Positions 16,930 through 26,925 are shown, counted from the stretch's first letter. The stretch is 64,000 nt of DNA from Veillonella sp. (GCF_018364065.1 NZ_JAGZMO010000008.1:17119-81118), one strand, 5' to 3'. The notes: generated by a model from the sequence alone, not told the origin. Program-made: numbers and translations.

Positions 16930-18441
16930 CTAATCGTGCTGCAATTTCATGGTTCCTGTTTCTTTATAACGCTTATGCCAGGAGAGTGCTTCGTCCAGAA
17001 GAATCGGGGTATGGGCGTTCTTCGTTTCCGCAATAGCACGCTCTAAGTAATCTTCCAGCATGTCTTTATAATCAGGATGCGCACAATTCTTAATAATAAG
17101 ACGCGCTCTTTCGATTGGTGCCAACCCTCTCACGTCGGCTATACCCTGCTCCGTGCAAAATACCATTACATCGTGTTCCGTATGGTCAATGTGTGAACAG
17201 AACGGAACGATGGAACTGATATCTCCATTTTTTGCAACAGAACTGGTACAGAAAATCGAAATGTACGCATTGCGTGCGAAGTCGCCGGACCCTCCAATGC
17301 CGTTCATCATACGGCTCCCCATAATATGAGTGGAGTTTACATTGCCGAAAATATCGAACTCGATGGCCGTATTCATGGCAATAACGCCCAGACGACGGGC
17401 AATCTCAGGATTGTTGGATACTTCCTGAGGTCTTAAAATAATTTTTTTAGAATACTCATCTATATTTTCATAGAAGCGCTTCAAGCCGGCCGGTGATGGC
17501 GATAAGGAAGTACCTGAGCAAACCTCAACCTTCCCTTCATCAATCAGGTCCAACATACCGTCTTGAATAACTTCCGTATAGATTGACAAGTTAGTAAAGG
17601 AGCTGTGTGCCAACCCGCTGATAACCGCATTGGCTACAGAACCTACGCCGGATTGTAACGGCAATAAGTTCTTAGGCAGGCGACCTGCCTCAATTTCTCC
17701 TTCGAAGAAATGAATCAAATGCTGACTCATGGCCCGTGCATCGTCATCGATAGGCGCTAAATCGCGCGTTCCGTCAGGAATATCGGAATACACAATGGCT
17801 ACAATTTTTTCCGGATCGCATGGAATATATGGTGTACCGATGCGATTGCCCGCTGCATAGATCGGAATCGGTTGACGATGTGGCGGATCCTGCAGTTCAT
17901 AAATATCGTGCATGCCCATGAGTTTCATGTCCTGCACTTCGTTAATTTCAACAATTACTTTCTTTGCATGGCTTACATAGGTCGTCGAGTTACCTACGGC
18001 TGTAGTCGGTACGATACCGCCATCTTCGCGAACGCAAACCGCCTCAATAATCGCTACGTCGCATTCACCTAAGAAACCATAGCGCACTTGCTGCGCCATA
18101 TGGCTCAAATGAAAATCGCTGTACAGTACTTTGCCCGAGTTAATCGCATTACGCAAATCGTTATGTGTTTGATACGGATAACGGCGGTGAAGACCGTCAA
18201 CGCGGGTTAACGCACCGTCAATCTCATCGCCCAGTGATGCACCGGACCAAACGTCGATCTTAAATGGTTCCTTTTCCATACGTTTTGCCAATGCCAATGG
18301 AACAACTTTAGGATAACCTGATGGCGTAAACCCACTAACACCAACTCTGTCATTAGGGTTGATAAGCAAAGCGGCCTCGTCAGCACTCATAATTTTCGAC
18401 TTCAAAAACTCACTTTGTACACGCTCGTGGATATTGGTCAT
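16930..18441 (-). CDS. Succinate/propionyl-CoA CoA-transferase (acetyl-CoA hydrolase/transferase family)
   Basis: Class I CoA-transferase of 503 residues. The catalytic Glu lies in IYTEVIQDGMLDL, the oxyanion region in LQSGVGSVANAV, and GSGDFARNAYIS is near the C-terminus. In the propionate pathway this family moves CoA from propionyl-CoA to succinate, closing the cycle so that no ATP is spent; the adjacent mutase genes support that role over acetate as acceptor (Cat1-like), though both are possible. AAGGAGG sits eight bases before the ATG. It is the first gene of the mutase unit; a weak promoter may lie at 18500-18526 (TGTAAA-like and TATAAT on the minus strand with a short spacer). Confidence 0.92.
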   Translation of the reverse strand: MTNIHERVQSEFLKSKIMSADEAALLINPNDRVGVSGFTPSGYPKVVPLALAKRMEKEPFKIDVWSGASLGDEIDGALTRVDGLHRRYPYQTHNDLRNAINSGKVLYSDFHLSHMAQQVRYGFLGECDVAIIEAVCVREDGGIVPTTAVGNSTTYVSHAKKVIVEINEVQDMKLMGMHDIYELQDPPHRQPIPIYAAGNRIGTPYIPCDPEKIVAIVYSDIPDGTRDLAPIDDDARAMSQHLIHFFEGEIEAGRLPKNLLPLQSGVGSVANAVISGLAHSSFTNLSIYTEVIQDGMLDLIDEGKVEVCSGTSLSPSPAGLKRFYENIDEYSKKIILRPQEVSNNPEIARRLGVIAMNTAIEFDIFGNVNSTHIMGSRMMNGIGGSGDFARNAYISIFCTSSVAKNGDISSIVPFCSHIDHTEHDVMVFCTEQGIADVRGLAPIERARLIIKNCAHPDYKDMLEDYLERAIAETKNAHTPILLDEALSWHKRYKETGTMKLQHD

Positions 18442-18668
18442 CGTTTAAATCCTCCTTTAAATGTTACGAACTAACGTTATAACTATAACTAAGTTGATGA
18501 TTATACTTTCTATATCTATTTGTAAAACTTTATTTCAAAAAATTCGTAGTTTCACACATAGACATATACATTACAATTAATTCGACAAATAATGGAAAAA
18601 TCCTCTTTTATATTAACCTTTACCTATGCTTATAACTTATAAGTAACGCCTTGACAAAAGGCATTTTA

Positions 18669-19955
18669 TTAATTACGAGCCTCCAACTTCTCATGTTCTC
18701 GCACTTCTTTTTCATCCGTACTCACCTTATCAAACTTATAAGCGTAGAGTACCGCTGAAGCCCAGCCGAGAATCTGCCAGAAAATAACCGACATCTGATG
18801 GCTGTACAAGTCGTGATCGGAGAAGCCGCTTACAGTAACGCCCACAACAACGGCGCAAATACCGTATTTTACAATATTGCTGATTGTGGCGCGCGGCAAG
18901 CGCAAGGCGTGTACGGCATGGCCATAAATGGCCGCAAAAAAGAATAATGCACCGGGTATACCGATTTCCGCCAACACGTTGAGGAACATGTTGTGCGCGT
19001 GATAAATAATCACGTGCGGTGCCTGAATGTAGTAATTATAATGGGGATACTCAAACTTAAACGCATCCCAGCCGATGCCGAGGATTGGGAAATCTGCAAT
19101 CATGTAGGTCGTACTGTCCCACAAGGCCCAGCGCAAACTGGCCGATGTGTCAGTCCCGTTAAACAGGGACCACAAGCGGGACGCCACCTCTCCATGATAG
19201 CCGAACAGAATGATGGGAACGACCAGCAATGACAATAAGAGTCTGCGGTCTACCGCAATCCCCCAATAAATGATTACGGCCATAAAACTGAGCCAAATAC
19301 CTCGTGAATAAGTCAGTGTCATGCAAACTAAGAATAGCAGACAGGCCGGCACCATCCAGGCCAGAAGTCGCCAACGCTTCTCCCGAAGCCCCTGAAACAC
19401 ACCGGTGCCTCCCACCGATAAAACAATCAGCAAGTACTGCCCCAATAAATTCGGATTTTGCAAGGTGGAAAACATGCGTCGTTTCAACAGCGGAAAATGT
19501 TCCGCATCCACCCACTGACTTAATAATTCCATCGTAATGGTCATATATTGATATATGCCCACTACGCAAACCAGAACGGCCGCCACCATGAGTAGTCGTA
19601 AAAAGATGCGCCACTGATGGGGCTCCCTCAAATAACGATACGTAAGAAAATAAACAGCACCGTACATCCCCACGTTATAGAGCCAGCTGAGCGAACTCAT
19701 TAGCGGCTCCGACGATGCTAAAGACGATAATAAGCTCCAGCCCATAAATCCCAGCACACACCACTGTAACCAGGAGACAGGCTTTGACAAAGGAGCAAAT
19801 CGTACAGTATCCACCACACTCAAAATAAGTGCGGCCACCACCAATATATCGCCGCCCAAGGGATATAAAGGCATAACAAGAACAATCGCATAGAGCAGCT
19901 TAGTAATAAGCTGTCTAAGTCCCTCTCTCTTGTTATTAATGATTACATCCGTCAT
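18669..19955 (-). CDS. O-antigen ligase / polymerase family membrane protein
   Basis: A 428-residue protein with about eleven hydrophobic helices and a large periplasmic loop near residues 285-320 that has WALWDSTTYMIADFPILGIG and HAHNMFLNVLAEIGIPG, the Wzy_C/WaaL signature with the conserved loop His. Family members join O-antigen to lipid A-core or polymerise glycans in the inner membrane, fitting a diderm envelope. Whether this one is a ligase, a Wzy polymerase or a protein O-glycosyltransferase cannot be told from sequence. AAAGGA precedes the ATG; it starts 12 bases after folC, with which it is probably co-transcribed. Confidence 0.85.
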   Translation of the reverse strand: MTDVIINNKREGLRQLITKLLYAIVLVMPLYPLGGDILVVAALILSVVDTVRFAPLSKPVSWLQWCVLGFMGWSLLSSLASSEPLMSSLSWLYNVGMYGAVYFLTYRYLREPHQWRIFLRLLMVAAVLVCVVGIYQYMTITMELLSQWVDAEHFPLLKRRMFSTLQNPNLLGQYLLIVLSVGGTGVFQGLREKRWRLLAWMVPACLLFLVCMTLTYSRGIWLSFMAVIIYWGIAVDRRLLLSLLVVPIILFGYHGEVASRLWSLFNGTDTSASLRWALWDSTTYMIADFPILGIGWDAFKFEYPHYNYYIQAPHVIIYHAHNMFLNVLAEIGIPGALFFFAAIYGHAVHALRLPRATISNIVKYGICAVVVGVTVSGFSDHDLYSHQMSVIFWQILGWASAVLYAYKFDKVSTDEKEVREHEKLEARN

Positions 19956-19967
19956 AAAATATATCCT

Positions 19968-21254
19968 TTACTGCACATTGTGAAGCGCTGTCTTCAACCA
20001 GGCTTTCGCTTCACCTAATATATACAAGGAACCTGCTACTGCAATTATATCATTATGACCTGTAACTTTCATAGCTTCAGACAATCCGTCCCCTACAGAC
20101 TGCATCGGTATACCTCGTCCAATTGCCCGGGCCAGCTCTTCCGGCTCACTGCTGCGCGGTGTTGGCGCAGGCACAGTAAACACAGTGTCGTCAGATTTTA
20201 CCAAGTAGCCGATCATGCTGTCCACTTCTTTATCCTTTAAAATGGCCATTACCATCGTCTTAGGCGTTGTACCGTACCACGCACGATAGGTCTCATCAAA
20301 GGCTTCTGCGCCGTCGCGATTATGTGCTCCGTCAAAGATAAAGATACGGTCCAAAGCCTGTACCACTTCAAAGCGCCCCGGCCAAACAGTCTTGCGAATA
20401 CCTTCGTAAACTGCTTCATCCGTAATGGCACTATCTGTTTCCTGCAACACTTTCAGAGCCCCCAAGGCACACACCAGATTGGCACTTTGATATACGCCGC
20501 GCAAGGCCGTAATAAACGGACGATCATAGCCGGCAACGGTAATAGATTGTCCCGCATCAGTATGACTAACCTCTTTAATCACGGACGGCACATCGATAAT
20601 ACGAATCGGGGATTTCTTAGATTCCGCCGTTTTCGTAATCACATCCAGCGCTTCACCGGTGGCTGTAGTTACAACCGGACGGCCCGGCTTAATAATCCCT
20701 GCCTTATGCGTGGCAATTTCCGGGATAGTGCGGCCGCAATAGGCCTGATGGTCAATGGTTACATTCGTAATCACCGCCACTTCCGGCATAACCACATTCG
20801 TAGAGTCCAATAAACCGCCCAGGCCTACTTCCACTACGGCATAATCAACGCCGGCCTCTTTAAAGCAAAGGAATCCCATAGCCGTCAACAATTCGAATTG
20901 AGTCGGACTTTCCATACCGGTGGCCACCAACTTGGCTACTGCGGGCTGAATCGTCTCCACCAGCTTAATGAATGTGTCATCGCATATATCTGCACCGTCA
21001 ATGCAAAAACGTTCCGTATAACGCGCCAAGTGAGGCGATGTAAATCGCCCCACTCTGTATCCGCTTTCAGTCAATGCGCTTGCTATAAAGGAGGTAACGG
21101 AGCCCTTGCCGTTTGTGCCCGTTACATGCACAATTTTGTAGGCTTTTTCAGGATTACCCAGCGCCTGAAGAAGACGCTCAATGCGCTCCAGGCCCGGTTT
21201 AATTCCGAAAGAAGCACTCTGTTCCAAATAGGCTATCGCCTCTTCATAAGTCAT
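19968..21254 (-). CDS. folC: Folylpolyglutamate synthase / dihydrofolate synthase
   Basis: FolC adds glutamate to dihydropteroate and to reduced folates using ATP. The 428-residue product has the Mur-ligase fold: the P-loop VTGTNGKGSVTSFIA near residue 44, TSPHLARYTERF, and the conserved VEVGLGGLLDSTN segment near 142. Length is typical. GGGAGG precedes the ATG. It lies directly after valS, a common order in Firmicutes, and is probably controlled with valS by the upstream T-box. Confidence 0.96.
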   Translation of the reverse strand: MTYEEAIAYLEQSASFGIKPGLERIERLLQALGNPEKAYKIVHVTGTNGKGSVTSFIASALTESGYRVGRFTSPHLARYTERFCIDGADICDDTFIKLVETIQPAVAKLVATGMESPTQFELLTAMGFLCFKEAGVDYAVVEVGLGGLLDSTNVVMPEVAVITNVTIDHQAYCGRTIPEIATHKAGIIKPGRPVVTTATGEALDVITKTAESKKSPIRIIDVPSVIKEVSHTDAGQSITVAGYDRPFITALRGVYQSANLVCALGALKVLQETDSAITDEAVYEGIRKTVWPGRFEVVQALDRIFIFDGAHNRDGAEAFDETYRAWYGTTPKTMVMAILKDKEVDSMIGYLVKSDDTVFTVPAPTPRSSEPEELARAIGRGIPMQSVGDGLSEAMKVTGHNDIIAVAGSLYILGEAKAWLKTALHNVQ

Positions 21255-21277
21255 GAACAGTCCTCCCTTACACTCTC

Positions 21278-23935
21278 TTATAAAGTTTTAAGGAACTCTT
21301 CGCGTTCCGCTACTGCCTGTTGTTTCTGTTTATATTCAGCCAATTTAGCCTGTTCTTTTTCCACAACGGCCGCAGGTGCTTTCGCAACGAAGCCCGGATT
21401 GTTTAATTTACCTTCCAAGCGGGCTACTTCTTTAGCCAAAGTTTCTTTTTCTTTGGTCAAACGTTCGCGTTCTTTCGTTACGTCGATCAAGTCTTTGAGC
21501 AATAAGTAGGCTTCCAGACCGTTCACTACAGTTACAGTAGCGTTTTCAGGTTTTGCCGCATCTGCATCCAAAATAGTTACATCGTCAGCCCAGCAGAGAG
21601 TCTTGAAGTAATCCTGGTGTTCAGCTACAACCGGACGCAAGGATTCGTCGGTTACTGCAAGGATAACCGGACTCTTCTTGCCCATAGCTACGTTCATTTC
21701 CGCACGCATGTTACGGATACCTTTAATGGCATCCATCATTACAGTCATCTGAGCGGCAGCTGCGCTTTGATCGCCGAATGGCAATGCTTCAGGCCATGGA
21801 GCCACTACGATGCTTTCCCCTTCATGAGGCAAGTGCTGCCAAATGTGTTCTGTTACGAACGGCATGAATGGATGTAACAATTCCAACATCTGACGAAGAA
21901 TGGTTACCAATACATACTGTGCTACTGCACGGTCACGGCCGCCTTCTTTGTTGTACAAACGTGGCTTAGCCAATTCGATGTACCAGTCGCAATAGCTGTT
22001 CCAGATGAAGTCGTATACGCCGGCAGCCGCTTCGCCCAATTCGAATTTATCAAGATTTGCTGTAATCGTGCTTACCGCTTTATTGTAGCTTTCGATAATC
22101 CAGCGGTCAGCCAATGTTAATTCAGCTTCTTCAGGAACGAATGCAGGATCGTAATTATCCAAGTTCATAAGTACGAATTTTGCCGCATTCCAAATTTTAT
22201 TGGCAAAGTTGCGGTTCGCTTCCACACGTTCCATGTAGAAACGCATGTCGTTACCAGGCGTGTTGCCTGTTACCAAAGTGAAGCGCAATGCGTCGGCACC
22301 GTATTCGTTGATTACATCAAGAGGGTTGATACCGTTGCCCAAGGATTTACTCATCTTACGGCCCTGGCTATCGCGAACGAGGCCATGAATAAATACATGT
22401 TTGAATGGAATTTCTTTTTCAAATTCGAGACCCATGAAAATCATGCGGGCTACCCAGAAGAAAATAATGTCATAACCGGTTACCATTACGCTGGTTGGGT
22501 ACCATTGTTCTAATTCCTTGGTCTGTTCAGGCCAGCCCATAGTGGCAAATGGCCATAAAGCGGAGCTGAACCAAGTATCAAGAACGTCTTCTTCCTGATG
22601 TACATGGCCGCCGCATTTAGGACATACAGTAACATCTTCTTTGGATACGATAACTTCTCCACAATCATCGCAATACCAGGCAGGGATACGATGGCCCCAC
22701 CAGAGCTGACGGGAAATACACCAGTCGCGAATATTTTCCAACCAGTTTGTATAGGTCTTAGTGAAGCGTTCCGGTACAAACTCGATGTCTTTATCTTTAA
22801 CAACCTCTAATGCCGGTTTAGCAAGAGGTTCCATTTTTACGAACCACTGTTTCGATACGAGCGGTTCTACGATAGTGTTACAGCGGGAGCAGTGACCTAC
22901 GCTGTGATCATGTTCTTCGATTTTTTCAAGGAGGCCCTGTTCTTTAAGTTCTGCCACTACTTGTTTACGAGCTGCTTCGCGAGTCATACCTTCGAAATGA
23001 CCGGCTTCTCCGTTCATGGTAGCGTCAAGATTCATAACTACGATAGATTCCAAGTTATGACGCTGTCCCATTTCAAAGTCGTTAGGGTCATGAGCCGGTG
23101 TAATTTTTACGCAGCCTGTACCGAATTCAGGGTCTACATATTCATCGGCAATAACAGGAATTTCGCGGTTTACGAATGGCAACAATAATGTCTTGCCGAT
23201 AATATCTTTATAACGATCATCTTCAGGGTTTACCGCTACGGCCACGTCGCCGAACATTGTTTCCGGACGAGTTGTAGCAACCGTTACAAAGCGGCCTTCT
23301 TCGCCCACTACCGGATATTTGATGAACCATAAGTGACCTGCTTCATCGCTATGTTCTACTTCAATATCGCTCAGTACTGTATGACAGCTTGGACACCAGT
23401 TGGCAATGCGTTCGCCGCGATAGATAAGACCTTTTTCATAAAGGCTTACGAATACTTCGCGAACAGCTTTATAGTAACCTTCGTCCAAAGTAAAACGTTC
23501 GCGGGTCCAGTCGCAGGATGCGCCTAAGCTGCGAATCTGTTTTACGATGGTGCTGCCGTATTCTTCTTTCCATTTCCAAACGCGTTTTACGAACTCTTCA
23601 CGGCCCAAATCATAACGAGTTTTGCCTTCTGTTTCTTTCAGATTCTGTTCAACTTTTACTTGTGTAGCAATCCCTGCATGGTCAGTGCCCGGCATCCACA
23701 ATACATTGTATCCCTGCATGCGTTTAAAACGGATGAGAATATCCTGTAAAGTGTTGTCCAACGCATGGCCCATGTGAAGCTGGCCGGTTACGTTAGGTGG
23801 TGGCAATACAATACTGAAAGGCTTTTTACTTTTATCTACTTCTTCATGGAAGTAACCTTGTTTTTCCCAAAATTCATACCAATGTTGTTCAATCTCGCCG
23901 GGGTTATAAGTCGTTAAGTTTTCAAATTCACTCAT
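21278..23935 (-). CDS. valS: Valyl-tRNA synthetase
   Basis: Class Ia synthetase of 885 residues. The HIGH motif appears as PNVTGQLHMGHAL (about 45-57), the KMSKS motif as GRKMSKSLGNG (about 522-532), and the CP1 editing domain includes TTRPETMFGDVAVAVNP. A Cys4 zinc site is visible in CDDCGEVIVS...CPKCGGH. The C-terminal coiled-coil arm (KERERLTKEKETLAKEVARL) grips tRNA. ATG at 23935 is chosen because GAGGAGG precedes it; the longer in-frame reading runs through the T-box leader. Expression should rise when tRNA(Val) is uncharged. Confidence 0.97.
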   Translation of the reverse strand: MSEFENLTTYNPGEIEQHWYEFWEKQGYFHEEVDKSKKPFSIVLPPPNVTGQLHMGHALDNTLQDILIRFKRMQGYNVLWMPGTDHAGIATQVKVEQNLKETEGKTRYDLGREEFVKRVWKWKEEYGSTIVKQIRSLGASCDWTRERFTLDEGYYKAVREVFVSLYEKGLIYRGERIANWCPSCHTVLSDIEVEHSDEAGHLWFIKYPVVGEEGRFVTVATTRPETMFGDVAVAVNPEDDRYKDIIGKTLLLPFVNREIPVIADEYVDPEFGTGCVKITPAHDPNDFEMGQRHNLESIVVMNLDATMNGEAGHFEGMTREAARKQVVAELKEQGLLEKIEEHDHSVGHCSRCNTIVEPLVSKQWFVKMEPLAKPALEVVKDKDIEFVPERFTKTYTNWLENIRDWCISRQLWWGHRIPAWYCDDCGEVIVSKEDVTVCPKCGGHVHQEEDVLDTWFSSALWPFATMGWPEQTKELEQWYPTSVMVTGYDIIFFWVARMIFMGLEFEKEIPFKHVFIHGLVRDSQGRKMSKSLGNGINPLDVINEYGADALRFTLVTGNTPGNDMRFYMERVEANRNFANKIWNAAKFVLMNLDNYDPAFVPEEAELTLADRWIIESYNKAVSTITANLDKFELGEAAAGVYDFIWNSYCDWYIELAKPRLYNKEGGRDRAVAQYVLVTILRQMLELLHPFMPFVTEHIWQHLPHEGESIVVAPWPEALPFGDQSAAAAQMTVMMDAIKGIRNMRAEMNVAMGKKSPVILAVTDESLRPVVAEHQDYFKTLCWADDVTILDADAAKPENATVTVVNGLEAYLLLKDLIDVTKERERLTKEKETLAKEVARLEGKLNNPGFVAKAPAAVVEKEQAKLAEYKQKQQAVAEREEFLKTL

Positions 23936-23957
23936 TTTGACGTCCTCCTCTAAACAT

Positions 23958-24186
23958 ATAAAAAAGCCCTCTCGTCCATTAGGACGAAAGGGCTCAACTT
24001 CCGCGGTACCACCTAGATTATTGCCGGTGCAATCACTCATTACCTTTAACGGAGTTAACCGGAATCAACTACTATGAGTTCATCGATTCAGCTCAGAGGC
24101 TACCCTTCTCGTATTCCGTGTACCGCTCTCACCTTACCGGTACTCTCTGCAACGTGTTCGGAGAATTTTTCCTCGTCCTTGCTTTT
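23958..24186 (-). promoter_or_regulatory. T-box riboswitch controlling valS
   Basis: The minus strand holds the T-box core AGGTGGTACCGCG (complement at 24001-24013), a stem I with GCAGAGAG closing on CTCTGAGC, and a terminator with arms AGCCCTTTCGTCC / GGACGAGAGGGCT followed by TTTTTT (23960-23993). A GTA triplet in GGGTAGCC just before the closing strand of stem I is the likely Val specifier; I could not verify the fold. Confidence 0.93.
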
Positions 24187-24200
24187 CTTCTATATTGTAT

Positions 24201-24229
24201 ATGATAGCTAAACCGATAGATTCTGTCAA
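24201..24229 (-). promoter_or_regulatory. Promoter of the T-box/valS transcript
   Basis: On the minus strand TTGACA, 17-base spacer, TATCAT, placed just upstream of the T-box leader. Confidence 0.8.
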
Positions 24230-24316
24230 TTAAGTTTTTATTATTACCGATCACGCCGTACATACCATGCGTTCCGTAATTTTCATTAACAATCGCTACC
24301 TGCTATCAATTCAATT

Positions 24317-25261
24317 TTACTTTTTCATGACTACCCGCACAAGGAATAAGCTGATCTCATAAAGGAGCATCATCGGCAAGGCAATCATGGTCTGTGAAAA
24401 TGCATCCGGTGTAGGAGAAATGAAGCCCCCTACAACGAAGGCGATAAATATAAAGAACTTGCGCTTTGTCTTCAGGAACTTCGAGCTGATCAAGTTAAAC
24501 TTGGCCAAGATAATCATGGCGATAGGCAGCTCGAAAATGAAGCCGAAAGGCAGCACAAAGGCAATAACAAAATCTAAATACTGACCGATGGAGAACAGTG
24601 GTTGTAATTCATCGGTAGCGAAGCCGATAAAGAATTTTATGGCTACCGGCAACACCAGGAAATAGGAAAACATAATACCTACGAGAAATAGAAATATAGA
24701 TAATGGCAAAAACCAATTGGTAATACGTTTTTCCTTTGATGTCAGTGCCGGGATGACGAAGGCCCACAATTCATAGAGCCATACGGGACTGGCCAATATA
24801 ATGCCGGCCACGAAAGCTACCTTCATATACGTAAAGAAAGCTTCTGTAGGTCGCATATAATATAAAGTTCCTGCCGGTGCTACTAAAACGGCGAGAATCT
24901 CATCTACATAGTAATAGGCCCCACAAAAACCAACTAAAATAGCGACAACACTTATGATAATTCGCTTGCGCAGCTCACTTAAATGGCCCACCAGCGACAT
25001 AGCTTTGCTTTCTTCCATAATTTGCGCTTCCAGAGGAGTATAGTTAGCCTCCACCGTCGTTGTACTTACTTCCGCCGGCACATTGGTACCGGAATTTTCA
25101 GCATCGTTTAGCGATTCGGATGCATCTTGACTGTTGCCGCCGTCCGCCGGATTCTGTTGCTCACGACGGGCCGCTTCCAGCCGCTTCTTATGAGCAATCA
25201 CACTATTTAAAGAAGGTTTTCGTTTCGGGTCATTAAAATTTCTTACCTGAAACGATTGCAT
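24317..25261 (-). CDS. tatC: Sec-independent protein translocase TatC with a long N-terminal extension
   Basis: TatC is the six-span receptor for twin-arginine signal peptides. The core starts near residue 87 with MSLVGHLSELRKRI, followed by six helices; the conserved RPTEAFFTYMKVAF and PLPxG-like SPTPDAFSQT segments are present. The 314-residue length exceeds the usual 240-260 because of an 86-residue hydrophilic, Glu/Ser/Thr-rich N-terminal extension. Internal Met at 81 or 87 could be alternative starts, but AAAGG before the first ATG and the three-base gap from the preceding gene support the long form. No tatA/tatB lies nearby. Confidence 0.9.
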   Translation of the reverse strand: MQSFQVRNFNDPKRKPSLNSVIAHKKRLEAARREQQNPADGGNSQDASESLNDAENSGTNVPAEVSTTTVEANYTPLEAQIMEESKAMSLVGHLSELRKRIIISVVAILVGFCGAYYYVDEILAVLVAPAGTLYYMRPTEAFFTYMKVAFVAGIILASPVWLYELWAFVIPALTSKEKRITNWFLPLSIFLFLVGIMFSYFLVLPVAIKFFIGFATDELQPLFSIGQYLDFVIAFVLPFGFIFELPIAMIILAKFNLISSKFLKTKRKFFIFIAFVVGGFISPTPDAFSQTMIALPMMLLYEISLFLVRVVMKK

Positions 25262-25264
25262 AGA

Positions 25265-26236
25265 TTATACCTTTCTATGAGCCAAGGAGTTTAATACATC
25301 ATACAACATGCCCTTACCGTCAAACTCAGGCAAAGCATCCAGTGCTTCGCCGGCCTGCTTGCGATACGTCGCCTCCAATTCAAGAGTGCGCGCTACGCCG
25401 CCATGCTCCACAACATATTGAATCAATTCGTCCTGTGCAGCCCCATTGGCAATCTCGTGCACAGACTTAATCAGCTGTTCTTTATTCTCATCAGTAACTA
25501 CCGATAATAAAGGATAGGTTATCAACCCTTCCCGCAAATCCTTGCCTACAGGTTTCCCGGTTGTGTCCGATGTGGCACTGTAATCCATAATATCATCAGT
25601 AATTTGGAATACCATCCCCAGGCCATGTCCATAGCGTTTCAACAACGCAATGTCATCTGCCTGCCAATGGCCTAAAATACCGCCCAGTTCCATACAGGCT
25701 TCAATGAAATCGGCAGTTTTTTTCTGCGTTTTCGCCAAATAGCGGTCAATCCCCTGATCGACTTTAAACACATCTTCCATCTGCATAAATTCCCCTTCTA
25801 CCAGGGACGTTATGATAAAGGAAAATGCCTTTAAGCATGCCACGTTGCCCACATCAGCTACAATGTCAAAGGCTTTGGCAAACAGATAGTCACCGCTCAG
25901 GATGGCTACTTTGTTCCCCTTACTGCAATGAATGGCCGGTACGCCGCGGCGCACTGCCGCCTGGTCCAACACATCATCGTGAATCAATGTGGCTAAATGA
26001 AGCATTTCTATGGCCGCCGCAATCGGGATGCGCTCGTGGCGCTCCGACTTGCCGGCAATGGCAATCAACAAGGCCAGACGGGCCCGGAGGCGTTTGCCCC
26101 CGGCCGCCGACAATGGCCGAATTAACTCATTGAAATCATCTGAACCGGTCTGTAAGGACTTTGCCAAATATGTTTCCACCTCTACGAGGTCGGTCATCAC
26201 TTGTGCAAGAATTTGCTCATCTCTTTCCAAACTCAT
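25265..26236 (-). CDS. Long-chain polyprenyl diphosphate synthase
   Basis: A trans-isoprenyl diphosphate synthase of 323 residues with both Asp-rich motifs: HDDVLDQAAVRRG (first, near 90) and ITDDIMDYSATSD (second, near 215), plus GGKRLRARLALL at the start and GDYLFAKAF. Small residues before the first motif suggest a long product (heptaprenyl or octaprenyl), as used for quinone side chains, but chain length is not certain. The ATG overlaps the engB stop by four bases. Confidence 0.9.
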   Translation of the reverse strand: MSLERDEQILAQVMTDLVEVETYLAKSLQTGSDDFNELIRPLSAAGGKRLRARLALLIAIAGKSERHERIPIAAAIEMLHLATLIHDDVLDQAAVRRGVPAIHCSKGNKVAILSGDYLFAKAFDIVADVGNVACLKAFSFIITSLVEGEFMQMEDVFKVDQGIDRYLAKTQKKTADFIEACMELGGILGHWQADDIALLKRYGHGLGMVFQITDDIMDYSATSDTTGKPVGKDLREGLITYPLLSVVTDENKEQLIKSVHEIANGAAQDELIQYVVEHGGVARTLELEATYRKQAGEALDALPEFDGKGMLYDVLNSLAHRKV

Positions 26237-26925
26237 TCATCTTCTCCCAAAATTACCTGATTAATACGGGCCAATAACAATTCACGCCCCGTATGCTTTA
26301 AAGAACTGTAAAAGATAGGCGGATTTTCCGTAGAAAACTGCTCTTTAATCTGCTTTAAGCTCTGCTGGCGCTCTTTATTATTCAGCTTATCCGTTTTAGT
26401 TACAACAATTTGTAGCGGCACGCCTGCGTCCCTTAACCAATTAAAGGCTTCCTGATCAATAGGCAGGTCAGGATGACGAGCATCTACTAATAAACATAGT
26501 AACATAAGACGGTCAGATTTTAAAATATAATCTGCAATAAAAGATGACCAAATGTTGCGGTTCCCCTTATCAGTCTTCGCGAATCCATAACCGGGTAAGT
26601 CCACCAAAAACCATTCATAACGGCGTTCTTCCTCTTCACTGATGTCCTCTTTGGACGTAATGTTGAAGAAGTTGATTGTCTTCGTTTTACCCGGCTGCCC
26701 GCTCACCAAAGCCAGCCCTCTGTGATTGCACAGGGAGTTGATCAACGATGATTTGCCCACATTGGAGCGTCCCAGGAATGCGATTTCCACCGTATCCCCT
26801 TCAGGATATTGGTCGGCACGCACCGCCGAAGCGACGTACTGAGAGGCAATAATGCGAGGACCCTTAGGCTCTTTACGCGTATAATTCGGTTTTGGCTGTC
26901 TTTGTGTCTGCTTCTTTTTCATCAT
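26233..26925 (-). CDS. engB: Ribosome biogenesis GTP-binding protein EngB/YsxC
   Basis: Small TRAFAC GTPase needed for 50S assembly. The 230-residue protein has G1 GRSNVGKSSLIN (about 51-62), the TKTINFFN switch, DLPGYGF (G3) and TKTDKL (G4). An N-terminal extension of about 30 residues is rich in Lys, Gln and Pro and is longer than usual. It overlaps lon by four bases upstream and the polyprenyl synthase by four bases downstream, so translation is coupled; lon-engB is a common pairing. Confidence 0.95.
   Translation of the reverse strand: MMKKKQTQRQPKPNYTRKEPKGPRIIASQYVASAVRADQYPEGDTVEIAFLGRSNVGKSSLINSLCNHRGLALVSGQPGKTKTINFFNITSKEDISEEEERRYEWFLVDLPGYGFAKTDKGNRNIWSSFIADYILKSDRLMLLCLLVDARHPDLPIDQEAFNWLRDAGVPLQIVVTKTDKLNNKERQQSLKQIKEQFSTENPPIFYSSLKHTGRELLLARINQVILGEDE

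Noticed and set aside
23936..24040. Longer N-terminal reading of valS starting at 24040
   Set aside because: That stretch overlaps the T-box antiterminator and terminator, and the conserved synthetase start with GAGGAGG lies at 23935.
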